A stretch of 64,000 nt of DNA. Origin: CAUUCX01 sp041844835 (GTDB lineage Bacteria > Bacillota > Clostridia > Peptostreptococcales > Anaerovoracaceae). This document shows positions 25,263-33,970 of this stretch, in pieces. Numbering within the stretch: position 1 is the stretch's first letter; each line of letters starts with the position of its first letter. The stretch spans positions 1 to 64,000 of the forward strand of contig JBGZBU010000003.1 in the NCBI GenBank assembly GCA_041844835.1. The letters run 5' to 3'. The position numbers and the translations under genes are program-made. The notes below the pieces were generated by a model, which was not told the origin of the DNA, made no database searches, and saw nothing but the letters and a program-made list of their open reading frames with translations.

Positions 25263-26248
25263 ATTTTCAATTCTCCTTCAAATGCATCAAGATAAGAAGA
25301 TCTCTTCATTTCTCCCGATATTTTTCTCATAAACACAGCTATCACGGCAATGCTTGCCGCTATTAATGCCAATATAAAAAACAAAATGCCCAGAATGATT
25401 CCTTTGCTTTCCCTGGTTTCCAAGTCTTTCCCGCTCTCAGGATTTTTCGATGCCTCTCCAATCTCTCCCGCCGTATCAAACTCAACCGGAACTATCTCCG
25501 CGCCATCCAAAGTGCCGCCGGGAGCAATCACATCCGTTACGGGCATTGCCGTAAGCAGCGGTCCGGGGCGAAACCCCTCCGCCCGCACCTCCGTGTCGGT
25601 CGATACGACGGGAAGCAACTCATGTTTCTTGCCTTGCGTATCATTCGCACTTACACCGGCATCCGCCTGTTTTTGCAATTCCACCTTTGCCAAAATGTCA
25701 CTATCGGCATTTTTTTCTATTATCTCTTGTTTCAAACTTTTTTCTATCGGCTTGATACTGCTCCAGTCGACTTTTATCCTTGCCTCTATGGGTTTATCCC
25801 CCATCACCTCGACTTTCGGATCCACCATGCATCTATAGAATTCTTTCCCGGGATTTATCGGGAAAATAAATATTCTGGGCCGCTTTTGTCCGTCTATTTC
25901 AAAATTATACGCCCGTGCCTCCGCCTTTGAAAAATCTTGTTTTTCTTCATCGAAATTATAAAACGATACAAGCGATGCCGTGATTCCCGTGACTTCTATT
26001 ATCCGTGTCTCCATAAACATTGTCGCTTTCCCGTCTTTCACTTCAACTTCAGCCTCGGGAATTATTCCTTTATTTCCCATTGACGGCTTGTCCATGAACT
26101 GGTGCCACAAGGCGATATTGACGGTATATATTCCGTCTTTCAGCTCAATCGGATCCGCATTTCCCGCCCAGGCGCTCTGCGCAAATATTACAAGCGCGCA
26201 CAGCGCAGCCGGTATTGCGATCTTTAATTTTAAAAATTTCTTTTTCAA
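25259..26248 (-). CDS. Membrane-anchored NEAT-domain heme-binding protein
   Basis: A 329-residue protein starting from a TTG at 26248, chosen because AGGAGG lies 7 bases upstream; ATGs further upstream have no ribosome binding site. It has a signal peptide (KIAIPAALCALVIFAQSAWA), one NEAT domain at about residues 34-165 (LKDGIYTVNIALWHQFMDKP then SMGNKGIIPEAEVEVKDGKA, the small-helix lip and strands that cradle heme), a long acidic linker and a C-terminal transmembrane helix (GIILGILFFILALIAASIAV) with a basic tail. It would hold heme near the membrane for the following Shp protein and ABC transporter. Confidence 0.87.
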   Translation of the reverse strand: MKKKFLKLKIAIPAALCALVIFAQSAWAGNADPIELKDGIYTVNIALWHQFMDKPSMGNKGIIPEAEVEVKDGKATMFMETRIIEVTGITASLVSFYNFDEEKQDFSKAEARAYNFEIDGQKRPRIFIFPINPGKEFYRCMVDPKVEVMGDKPIEARIKVDWSSIKPIEKSLKQEIIEKNADSDILAKVELQKQADAGVSANDTQGKKHELLPVVSTDTEVRAEGFRPGPLLTAMPVTDVIAPGGTLDGAEIVPVEFDTAGEIGEASKNPESGKDLETRESKGIILGILFFILALIAASIAVIAVFMRKISGEMKRSSYLDAFEGELKI

Positions 26249-26365
26249 GAGATTTCCTCCTATCCGTCCATGCATAAAAAATATTTGAAACATACGAATG
26301 ACGCAGGACTGAAAATGCATGGATAATATTCCATAAAAATTTGATTTTGTTTTGTATTTTTTACG

Positions 26366-26725
26366 CTATTTTATGGTTTTTATTCTGAACAGAAAAACAT
26401 AATATTTGGCGGCGATAACTGCCAGAATAATTACCTTGCCTATGTGTGAGGGGCAAAAATACAAAGCCGCGAGGAGCATCACCGATGCCAGCGTCAGAAT
26501 TTTTGCTTTTTGCCCCGGCGTCATGCCGTTTCCTTTTGTCAAGGGCTCCAAATTATTTCTGTACAGTTTTGTGCTTATAAACCAATTGTTGAATCTTGCA
26601 GATCCTTTTGCAAGGAAAAGCGCCGCAAGCAGCAAAAACGGAGTGGTGGGCAGGATCGGGATAATTGCCCCAACCGCTCCTATAACAATACATATCAATC
26701 CTAAAAACGTGAATATAATTCTCAT
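26366..26725 (-). CDS. DUF454 (YbaN-like) small membrane protein
   Basis: A 119-residue membrane protein, start at 26725 with GAGGAG 5 bases upstream. The DUF454 core is clear: a first hydrophobic segment (GLICIVIGAVGAIIPILPTTPFLLLAALFLAK, three parts of one re-entrant region), the KGSARFNNWFISTKLYRNNLEP segment and two C-terminal helices. Function of the family is unknown. It is the first gene downstream of promoter A and probably cotranscribed with the NEAT-Shp-ABC genes (118-base gap without a strong terminator), which suggests a part in heme or iron handling. Confidence 0.85.
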   Translation of the reverse strand: MRIIFTFLGLICIVIGAVGAIIPILPTTPFLLLAALFLAKGSARFNNWFISTKLYRNNLEPLTKGNGMTPGQKAKILTLASVMLLAALYFCPSHIGKVIILAVIAAKYYVFLFRIKTIK

Positions 26726-26765
26726 ACATTCTCCTCTAATTAAAATAGAAATATATATCATTCCG

Positions 26766-26824
26766 GTTAGCCTGCGCAAACACTCTATCACTTATGGGCT
26801 TTAAAGTAAATAAAAAATATTAAG
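26766..26824 (-). promoter_or_regulatory. Heme-island type promoter A (DUF454-NEAT-ABC operon)
   Basis: Minus strand: CTTAATATTTTTTA (26811-26824), 21 bases to GATAG (TTTACT -35, 17-base spacer, TAGAGT -10), then immediately the inverted repeat GTTTGC-GCAG-GCTAAC (26766-26781), 41 bases before the DUF454 start. The repeat would cover the transcription start, as for a repressor. Confidence 0.7.
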
Positions 26825-26878
26825 ATGTTTTTGTTATAAGCCTGTTTCGCATTTAAAAAAGAAAAAAGAATCATATAA

Positions 26879-26921
26879 AAAAATTCCTTTCATCGTTTTT
26901 TATATGATGAGAGGAATTTTT
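26879..26921 (-). terminator. Terminator of the M29 aminopeptidase gene with alternative hairpin
   Basis: AAAAATTCCTTTCATC (26879-26894) pairs with 26906-26921 at 15 of 16 positions, with T residues following on the minus strand. A competing AT-rich hairpin (26871-26882 with 26896-26907) shares part of the sequence, so the two cannot form together. Confidence 0.75.
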
Positions 26922-26964
26922 AGATGGAAATCATTCCTATGGAACCATTCTTACGGGAAGATTC

Positions 26965-28074
26965 CTATTTCAGATTTTCAGGATTTAAGCACTGAAGCTC
27001 GGGCAAGAGGAATACGCCGTCTTTTCTTATGAGCACATCGTCGAAATAAATTTCTCCGCCGCCATATTCCGGACGCTGAATCCACACCAAATCCCAGTGA
27101 ATTGCGGATTTATTGCCGTTAAATGCATCCTCATATGCCGCACCCGGCGTGAAGTGAATGCTGCCGGCTATTTTTTCATCAAAAAGCGTATCTTTCATTG
27201 GATGCAGTATATAAGGATTTACGCCTATTGCAAATTCACCTATATATCTTGCACCCTCATCCGTGTCAAGTATTCCGTTGATGCGCTCCGTATCATTGGC
27301 AGTTGCATTTATAATTTTACCGTCTTTAAATTCAAAAACAATATTTTCAAATGTGAATCCTTTTTCTTCTGACGGAGTATTGTATGAAATCACACCGTTT
27401 ACGGAGTCCTTAACAGGCGCCGTATATATTTCTCCGTCAGGGATATTCATGTTTCCCGCACATTTTATCGTGGGGATTCCTTTTATTGAAAAGCTTATAT
27501 CCGTTCCCGGACCCACCATGCGCACCTTATCGGTTTTATCCATAAGCACTTTTAAGGATTCCATCGCTTCATTCATCTTGCTGTAATCAAGCGTGCAAAC
27601 GTCAAAATAGAAATCCTCAAACGACTCCAGGCTGGTGTTTGCGAGCTGCGCCATTGAATTGTTCGGATATCTGAGCACCACCCATTTCGTGCGGTTCACT
27701 CTGTAGTCCAGCACCGGTCTGAGTTTTTTTGCATACAATGACTGTTTTTCAACCGGAACATCGGACAGTTCCGCCGCATTATTCCCCGCCCTGATTGCGA
27801 TATAGGCATCCATATCTTTCATTTGATTCAATTGATGATTGCATTCAAATTCGAGCTGTTCATCTGAGCATTCCATCATTATATCTCTGATAATGCTGGA
27901 ATCCCTTATATGAACATATGGATAAGCTCCGTTTTTATAAACGGCGCGCACAATTTCTTTTACAAGCGGTTTCGTACAATCTCCTTCATAATCGATCAGC
28001 ACTTTTTCTCCCGCCTTGATTGCGACCGAAAAATTAACCAAAATATCCGCCAATTTTTTTACTCTAGCATCCAT
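26965..28074 (-). CDS. M29-family aminopeptidase
   Basis: A 369-residue metalloaminopeptidase of the AmpS/PepS/AmpII family, which removes N-terminal residues from peptides in the cytosol using two metal ions. Conserved features are the NMNIPDGEIYTAP segment with a metal-binding glutamate, EKGFTFENIVFEF, and the C-terminal block with ligands (GSIHFTPGAAYEDA, NKSAIHWDLVW, GGEIYFDDVLIRKDG). The length is slightly shorter than the usual ~410 but complete. It is followed by a terminator and preceded at 28 bases by the beta-CASP gene, so the two are probably one transcript. Confidence 0.92.
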   Translation of the reverse strand: MDARVKKLADILVNFSVAIKAGEKVLIDYEGDCTKPLVKEIVRAVYKNGAYPYVHIRDSSIIRDIMMECSDEQLEFECNHQLNQMKDMDAYIAIRAGNNAAELSDVPVEKQSLYAKKLRPVLDYRVNRTKWVVLRYPNNSMAQLANTSLESFEDFYFDVCTLDYSKMNEAMESLKVLMDKTDKVRMVGPGTDISFSIKGIPTIKCAGNMNIPDGEIYTAPVKDSVNGVISYNTPSEEKGFTFENIVFEFKDGKIINATANDTERINGILDTDEGARYIGEFAIGVNPYILHPMKDTLFDEKIAGSIHFTPGAAYEDAFNGNKSAIHWDLVWIQRPEYGGGEIYFDDVLIRKDGVFLLPELQCLNPENLK

Positions 28075-28103
28075 AAACTCCCTCCATTTTTTATTATATA
28101 ATT

Positions 28104-29756
28104 TTATTTATTATCTTTTGTTGTAATCAATGACCCCAAATTCAATGTATTTTTTTCAAGCATGAGAAGCAGGTTGTTAATTTGAACAATTCTGTCCGGG
28201 GAAACATCATCAGCCACGGATAGCTGTGTATTATAAAGTATCGTTTCCAAATTGTTGTGTATTGATGCGATTTTATCGCGTACATCAGTCACGGCGGCAT
28301 CATCCAGCGCATCCCTCAGAGCCTGCGCTCTGTTTGTAACCTCGTTTTTAACAAGATCATATTCGCTGACGCCCAAAATGACTTCCGCGTCTAAATTCAA
28401 TTCCGCTTTTACAGCAGCCGCAAAATCGAGCTTTGACTGTTCCTCCCCATGCACTAAAAATATATGTTTGGGCACCATTTGCAGCCCCATAAGCCAATCC
28501 ATCAATCCGTCTTTGTCCGCATGTCCGGAAAACCCTTCCAAATTATGAATTTGCGCATTTACTTTTATGATCTCGCCGAATAAGGATACTTCTGCGGCTC
28601 CCTCAATCAAAGTCCTGCCCAGTGTTCCTTCCGCCTGATAGCCCACAAATATAATGCTGTTTTTTGCATTCCAGAGATTGTGCTTGAGGTGGTGCCTTAT
28701 TCTGCCCGCTTCACACATACCGCTTGCGGATATTATTACTTTCGGTTTGGTGTCAAAATTCAGCCGGCGCGATTCGTCCGTGCTTCTGGTAAAGTTTAAA
28801 TTTTTAAAGTCAAGCGGATTTTTGCCTGCAAGTATATAGCTCTTTGTTTCATCATCAAACACATGAGCATTTTCGCGAAAAACCTGTGTTACATTCGTCG
28901 CCATCGGACTGTCTATGTATACCGACAAATCGTCAAGCTCCCGGCGCAATTCCGGATGACTATCATAAAATCGCGCAAATTCAAATATGAGCTCCTGCGT
29001 GCGTCCAACGGCAAACGACGGGATGATGACATTGCCTCCACGTTTCTTGGTTTCAAGTATTATATTAAAAAGCTCGTCCACGCTGGTTGAGTTTTTGGGG
29101 TGCACTCGATTGCCGTATGTGGCTTCCATTATTACATAGTCGGCTTTTTTAATCTTGACCGGATCCCTCAGTATCGGCCTGTGCGGAACGCCCAGATCAC
29201 CGGTAAATACAAGTTTGCTCACATTCCCGTCTTCTTCAATCCAAAGTTCCGTAATGGCGGAGCCGAGTATATGTCCTGCATCGTTAAAAACTATTGAGAC
29301 CGTGTCCGAAAGCCTCGCCAGTTCATCGTATAAAATCGGTTTCAGCAGCGGAATCACGCGCTCCGCGTCTTCAATCGTGTAAAGAGGTTCTATCAGCGGT
29401 CTGCCGTTTCTCTCGAGTTTGCGATTTTTCCACTCCGCTTCTTTTTCCTGAATATGTCCGCTGTCCGTAAGCATGATGGGAAGCAGACTCGCTGTAGAAT
29501 GAGTACAGTAAATATGTCCGTGGAATCCCCGTTTAACAAGCAGCGGCAAACGCCCGCAGTGATCAATATGTGCATGAGATATTATCACAAAATCGATTTC
29601 CGACGGATCAAATGGAAACGGTTCATAATTCAATGCATCATGCGCTTTTGATCCCTGAAACATACCGCAATCCAAGAGGATTTTTTTATCCTTGGTGCTT
29701 ATTAAATGACAGGACCCCGTTACACCGCTCGCAGCGCCGCAAAATTTTATTTTCAT
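28104..29756 (-). CDS. Beta-CASP metallo-beta-lactamase RNase/hydrolase
   Basis: A 550-residue protein of the RNA-processing metallo-beta-lactamase group. The metal motif SHAHIDHCGRLP (HxHxDH) lies near residue 60, DAGHILGSA and FTGDLG supply further ligands, followed by the beta-CASP insert (MEATYGNR, IPSFAVGRTQELI) and RNA-MBL C-terminal motifs (FSGHAD, HGEEQSKLDF). The last 90 residues are a helical extension beyond the usual ~460-residue form. The ATG at 29756 has GGGTGA 6 bases upstream. Probable RNase (CPSF/YsxA-like); the RNA substrate is unknown. Confidence 0.88.
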   Translation of the reverse strand: MKIKFCGAASGVTGSCHLISTKDKKILLDCGMFQGSKAHDALNYEPFPFDPSEIDFVIISHAHIDHCGRLPLLVKRGFHGHIYCTHSTASLLPIMLTDSGHIQEKEAEWKNRKLERNGRPLIEPLYTIEDAERVIPLLKPILYDELARLSDTVSIVFNDAGHILGSAITELWIEEDGNVSKLVFTGDLGVPHRPILRDPVKIKKADYVIMEATYGNRVHPKNSTSVDELFNIILETKKRGGNVIIPSFAVGRTQELIFEFARFYDSHPELRRELDDLSVYIDSPMATNVTQVFRENAHVFDDETKSYILAGKNPLDFKNLNFTRSTDESRRLNFDTKPKVIISASGMCEAGRIRHHLKHNLWNAKNSIIFVGYQAEGTLGRTLIEGAAEVSLFGEIIKVNAQIHNLEGFSGHADKDGLMDWLMGLQMVPKHIFLVHGEEQSKLDFAAAVKAELNLDAEVILGVSEYDLVKNEVTNRAQALRDALDDAAVTDVRDKIASIHNNLETILYNTQLSVADDVSPDRIVQINNLLLMLEKNTLNLGSLITTKDNK

Positions 29757-29875
29757 ATCATTCACCCGGATATTCGGCGCTTTCACGCCTCGTCACATTT
29801 ATACTCGCCCGTTCGGGCTCAACGGTAAACACCTACAAGACAAGGATATCACAAAAGAGTGGATTTCTCAAATCA

Positions 29876-29904
29876 AAAACCGCGGATATAATATCCGCGG
29901 TTTT
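29876..29904 (-). terminator. Terminator after the M20 hydrolase gene
   Basis: AAAACCGCGGATAT and its exact complement (29876-29889 and 29891-29904) around a single base form a 14-base-pair stem, followed on the minus strand by a T-rich stretch. It ends the pyrimidine cluster transcript and may also work in the other direction. Confidence 0.85.
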
Positions 29905-29954
29905 GATTCAAATTTACGGCACTTGATTAAAATGCCGGATCAATATCAATCTCC

Positions 29955-31220
29955 CTAGTCTTCTTTGTCAGCCTTGAGAACTGCATTGAGAAGCACGGTT
30001 GCAGCAAGAGTACACGACTCATCGCTTGTGTGCTCAAGCTCAGTATGAGAAAGTCCCTTTTCCGATTCTACGAATATCATTGTGGTAGGGATCATGTATG
30101 CGCAGAACTGAGCATCATGTCCGGCGCCGGAGTGAATATCCTGATGAGGGATATTTGCTTCTGTAGCCGCTTCTTCCACATACTTCCTGAGAGTCTCATC
30201 AAAGTAAACGGTATCTCTTTTCCAAGCCTCTTTGATCTCACATTTGCAGCCTGCCCATTCCTTTGTAGGGAGAGTCTTTACAATATTGAGAACCTGCTCA
30301 AGCACTTCCGGTTTCTCGTGTCTCACATCCAGTGAAAATTCAACGAAATCAGGAATTACAGTGTGTACGCACGGATGAATTACCACTTCGCCTGTAGTGT
30401 ATACGAGCTCAGGATATCCGAGCTTGTCGATTTCATCATGCAGGTAGATCAGAGCCTGTGACGCCGCATAAAGAGCGTCCTTTCTCTTATTCATAGGGAA
30501 TGTACCCGCGTGTGCGGACTGTCCCGTGAAATTGATTCTGTAGTTGAACATGCCGAGTACGCAATCAACTACGCCGACTTTATTCCCGGCATCCTCAAGG
30601 ATAGGGCCCTGCTCGATATGCATTTCAAACATGCATTTGTAATCATCGGGATTTATTCTGTTCTTCTTGTCGCCTTTATATTTGAAATTTTCAAGCTGAG
30701 AACCGAATGTAGTCTCCTTGTCGAGGACGCTAACGGATTTCATCATATTGTCAAACTCAAAATTCTTTGAGATTTCTTTCGGTAGGTAATCGTGACAAAT
30801 AATACCGGATACCATCATTGCCGGCGGGTAGAGTGAACCTTCTTCATTTGTCCAAATCATAGCTACGAGATCGTGCCTATGTGGGATATTGTTTGCAGCA
30901 ACAGCCTCCAAAACTTCCATTCCGCCTATAACGCCGAGTATTCCGTCATAGTTACCGCCGTTTTTTACGGAGTCGCAGTGTGAACCCATTACAATCTTTT
31001 TAAGACCCGGCTCCGAGCCTTTCAATGTCGCATACATACAAGCAACATCATCACAAGTGATTTCCGCACCGATGGCTTCCATTCTCTGAACAAAGTAATC
31101 TCTCGCCATAAGCGCTTCAGGGGAAAGGGAATATCTCGTAATTCCACCATGACCCGCATCACCGAATTTTGCAAATGTATGGATTTTTTCACTCATTCTT
31201 TTAAGATCTGCCTGATACAT
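29955..31220 (-). CDS. M20-family N-carbamoyl amidohydrolase (beta-ureidopropionase/carbamoylase-like)
   Basis: A 421-residue zinc hydrolase. Metal and catalytic motifs of the hydantoinase/carbamoylase branch of M20 are visible: GSHCDSVKNGGNYDG, TNEEGSLYPP, FEMHIEQGP, the dimer-contact GQSAHAGTFP and IHSGAGHDAQ, plus the C-terminal LSHTELEHTS. The family includes N-carbamoyl-L-amino-acid hydrolase, allantoate amidohydrolase and beta-ureidopropionase. Directly downstream of preT-preA, the last step of reductive pyrimidine breakdown (N-carbamoyl-beta-alanine to beta-alanine, CO2 and ammonia) is the most fitting role, but the family alone does not prove the substrate. Confidence 0.88.
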   Translation of the reverse strand: MYQADLKRMSEKIHTFAKFGDAGHGGITRYSLSPEALMARDYFVQRMEAIGAEITCDDVACMYATLKGSEPGLKKIVMGSHCDSVKNGGNYDGILGVIGGMEVLEAVAANNIPHRHDLVAMIWTNEEGSLYPPAMMVSGIICHDYLPKEISKNFEFDNMMKSVSVLDKETTFGSQLENFKYKGDKKNRINPDDYKCMFEMHIEQGPILEDAGNKVGVVDCVLGMFNYRINFTGQSAHAGTFPMNKRKDALYAASQALIYLHDEIDKLGYPELVYTTGEVVIHPCVHTVIPDFVEFSLDVRHEKPEVLEQVLNIVKTLPTKEWAGCKCEIKEAWKRDTVYFDETLRKYVEEAATEANIPHQDIHSGAGHDAQFCAYMIPTTMIFVESEKGLSHTELEHTSDESCTLAATVLLNAVLKADKED

Positions 31221-31281
31221 TTTTTTACCTCCTCCTGTAATTAAAAGTACCCTACAAAAATAAGAATACAGTCATAATCAT

Positions 31282-31302
31282 CCCCCGTGCTGTGCACGGG
31301 GG
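31282..31302 (-). other. GC-rich hairpin between preA and the hydrolase gene
   Basis: CCCCCGTGC (31282-31290), three-base loop, GCACGGGGG (31294-31302): a strong 9-base-pair stem. No T-run follows on either strand, so it is more likely an mRNA stability or processing element tuning the downstream gene than a terminator. Confidence 0.6.
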
Positions 31303-31324
31303 TGAATATGGTTATGATCATATT

Positions 31325-32581
31325 TTAATCATATTTATGCTTCATAGCAATATCAACTTTTTTACGACCCTCTTTCCAAACAACTTTGCCCGGAGTGATG
31401 CATCCCTGTACAGGGCAAACGTTCAAGCAGAGGTGACAGCCCACGCATTTGTCCTCGTTGAGAACCGGACGTCTTTTCTTATCATTCCAGTCGATTGCCT
31501 GATGAGCTGCATCATAGCAGGATACATAGCATCTTCCGCAGCCGAGACATTTTTTGTCGCTAAAGTCAGGGAAGATTTTGAAATCTCTGTTGAGGTCTTC
31601 GGCAGGAATTACGTTAGGAAGTGCAAGTCCGATGAAATCCTCGATCTTGTCATATCCTCTCTCATCCATGAAATGCATGAGACCGTTTGCCATGTCCTCA
31701 ACGATCCTGTAACCGTACTGCATGATTGCCGTCGTAACCTGAAGATTTCTGCAGCCGAGAGCCAGGAATTCCGCACAATCTCTCCATGTCTCAATACCAC
31801 CCATTCCGGATATCTCAAGATGTTTGAGATCAGGATCCTGCAGGAGCTGCGCAATGAATCTGAGAGCAATCGGCTTTACAGCTGCTCCGGAGTAACCGGA
31901 AATTGAGGATTTTCCATTTACTACAGGCATTGCAGTCATGTTCTCAAAATCAATATTCGTAATGGATTTAATAGTATTGATTGCGGATACGGAAGCCGCG
32001 CCGCCTTCAATTGCAGCCTTTGCAGGCTCTTCCATGTTTTTGTTGTTAGGCGTCATTTTTGCAATGAAAGGAATCTTTGTAGTCTCGGATACCGCCTTTG
32101 AATATTTCTTTACGAGTTCCGGATTCGTACCCACATCGGAACCCATATCATGTGAAGTCATCTGCGGACATGAGAAGTTTCCTTCAATCAAATCAACTCC
32201 CGCCTGATCGCACATCTTCGCAAGGTCCCTCCACTCCTGCTCGTTACTTCCCATTATCGAAGCAACCATTATGTGGTCAGGATAATCTCTCTTGAGCTTC
32301 ATCATGTTTTCAAAATTAAGCTCTGTCGGTTTGTCTGAAATCTGCTCCATATTTTTGAAACCGACCCAAGGAAGTCCCTCCTTGTTGGTCTGGTCAAAAC
32401 GCGGTGAGCACTCGTCAGCTACGAATATACCGACTGTTTTATAAAAAACACCGCCCCAACCGGTTTCAAAACATTTTGCCACCATCTCGTAATTACTTCC
32501 AACAGGTGATGATGAAAGGAAGAACGGATTCTGGCAATCAACTCCCAAATATTTTATGGATAAATCTTTTTTAACTGCCAT
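31325..32581 (-). CDS. preA: Dihydropyrimidine dehydrogenase subunit PreA
   Basis: The FMN- and Fe-S-containing catalytic subunit that reduces uracil/thymine to the dihydro forms with electrons from PreT. The 418-residue protein has the dihydroorotate dehydrogenase-like barrel (NPFFLSSSPVGSNYEM, then EGNFSCPQM and AKMTPN, and GMGGIETWRDCAEFLALG near the FMN phosphate) and two C-terminal [4Fe-4S] ferredoxin motifs (CLGCGRCYVSC and CVGCHLCLNVCP). GGAG lies before the ATG. It follows preT by a single base, so the two are clearly coexpressed. Confidence 0.93.
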   Translation of the reverse strand: MAVKKDLSIKYLGVDCQNPFFLSSSPVGSNYEMVAKCFETGWGGVFYKTVGIFVADECSPRFDQTNKEGLPWVGFKNMEQISDKPTELNFENMMKLKRDYPDHIMVASIMGSNEQEWRDLAKMCDQAGVDLIEGNFSCPQMTSHDMGSDVGTNPELVKKYSKAVSETTKIPFIAKMTPNNKNMEEPAKAAIEGGAASVSAINTIKSITNIDFENMTAMPVVNGKSSISGYSGAAVKPIALRFIAQLLQDPDLKHLEISGMGGIETWRDCAEFLALGCRNLQVTTAIMQYGYRIVEDMANGLMHFMDERGYDKIEDFIGLALPNVIPAEDLNRDFKIFPDFSDKKCLGCGRCYVSCYDAAHQAIDWNDKKRRPVLNEDKCVGCHLCLNVCPVQGCITPGKVVWKEGRKKVDIAMKHKYD

Positions 32582-32582
32582 G

Positions 32583-33842
32583 TTATTTCACTCCTTTCTT
32601 TTCGAGATAAGCCATTATGGATCTTGCCGCGTCTTTACCCTCTGCTACAGCTTCCACAACGGTTTTTCCGCCGTTAACCACATCGCCGGCAGCGAATACG
32701 TTTGCAGCAACCTTGCCTTTTGCATTTGCTTTTACAAAACCTTTTTCGTCGGTTTTAACGCCCGGTACGAAATCAAGTTCTTCAGGACGCTGTCCTATAG
32801 CGAAAACTATGCAGTCGCAATCAAGACTGAGGCTTGATTTTCCGTCTCTGCCCTTGAAGTTTGCCTTTGCGAGACTTGATTTTCCTTCGAGCGATTCCGG
32901 AGCCATATTTGTAGTCATTCCGATGCCGAGTGAAAGCGCATAGTGGAATTCGTTGATGTTACCCGGAGCTTCTTCCAAAGTCCTTCTGTAAACGATTCTT
33001 ACATCCTCGGCCCCGAGCAGTTTTGCAGTTACGGCACAGTCTGTAGTTACATCTCCGCCGCCTACAACTACGACTTTTTTACCGAAGTTGAATTTCTCTT
33101 TCTTCTCAGCAGCTTCTTTAAGAAAATCAACAGCTGTATAAACGCCCTTGAGATTTGTTCCAGGGATATCAGGAAGTTTAGTTCCCCAAAGTCCGGTTCC
33201 TACAAATACGGCATCAAAATCCTTGAGATCTTTCTCAGTCACCTTTTTGCCGAGTTCCAATTTTACTCCGAGACCCTTTATCATCGCGATATCGTGATCT
33301 ACAACGGACTGCGGAAGCCTTGACGGAATAATTCCATATGTCAGCATTCCGCCGGCCTTTTCTTCTCTGTCGAATACAGTTACTTTATATCCTGCCTTTG
33401 CAAGTTCCGCTGCGCACGACAAAGAAGCAGGACCTGCACCGATACATGCAACCGTTCCCGCTTTTTTCTTTGCAGGAGCCTTGAGCGTCTTCATTTTGAA
33501 CGCTTTTTCCTGCTCAATCGCATATCTTTGAAGTTTGCCTATCTGAATAGGTTTGTCGATGCCCGTACGGCTGCACTCTTTCTCACAAAGATTGTCGTAA
33601 GGACATACCCTCGCGCAAGATCCACCGAATGCGTTGTTCTCTCTGATGATCTCAGCAGCACCTTTCGGATTTCTGAATCTGATCGCTCTGATGAATCTTC
33701 CAGGGTTTGTCCCCGCAGGACATCCCTTGCTGCAAGGAGCGTCATGACATAATAGACATCTCGCAGCTTCTTCCAACGCTGTTCTGTGGGTAAATCCCTG
33801 TTCAGCTTCAGAAGTATACTTTGCTTTTACTACTTTACTCAA
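32583..33842 (-). CDS. preT: Dihydropyrimidine dehydrogenase subunit PreT (NAD(P)-dependent)
   Basis: The flavin/Fe-S electron-input subunit, related to the small subunit of glutamate synthase. Cysteine clusters CLLCHDAPCSKGCPAG and CARVCPYDNLCEKEC bind [4Fe-4S] centres, followed by the FAD motif ACIGAGPASLSCAAELA and the NAD(P) motif VVVVGGGDVTTDCAV. The start is the TTG at 33842: GGAGGGAG lies about 9 bases upstream, and the ATG at 33869 merely contains that ribosome binding site within its own codons. The 419-residue length fits. A promoter and palindromic operator lie at 33971-34024. Confidence 0.92.
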   Translation of the reverse strand: MSKVVKAKYTSEAEQGFTHRTALEEAARCLLCHDAPCSKGCPAGTNPGRFIRAIRFRNPKGAAEIIRENNAFGGSCARVCPYDNLCEKECSRTGIDKPIQIGKLQRYAIEQEKAFKMKTLKAPAKKKAGTVACIGAGPASLSCAAELAKAGYKVTVFDREEKAGGMLTYGIIPSRLPQSVVDHDIAMIKGLGVKLELGKKVTEKDLKDFDAVFVGTGLWGTKLPDIPGTNLKGVYTAVDFLKEAAEKKEKFNFGKKVVVVGGGDVTTDCAVTAKLLGAEDVRIVYRRTLEEAPGNINEFHYALSLGIGMTTNMAPESLEGKSSLAKANFKGRDGKSSLSLDCDCIVFAIGQRPEELDFVPGVKTDEKGFVKANAKGKVAANVFAAGDVVNGGKTVVEAVAEGKDAARSIMAYLEKKGVK

Positions 33843-33970
33843 CTTAAAACTCCCTCCTTCATAAACCATCGATATATGTATACATATATCGAATCTCCAA
33901 TAAATGTGTCATACCGATCTGCGCTGAAATATGAATGCTGAATAATCAAAATGCTGAATAAAAAATTGAT

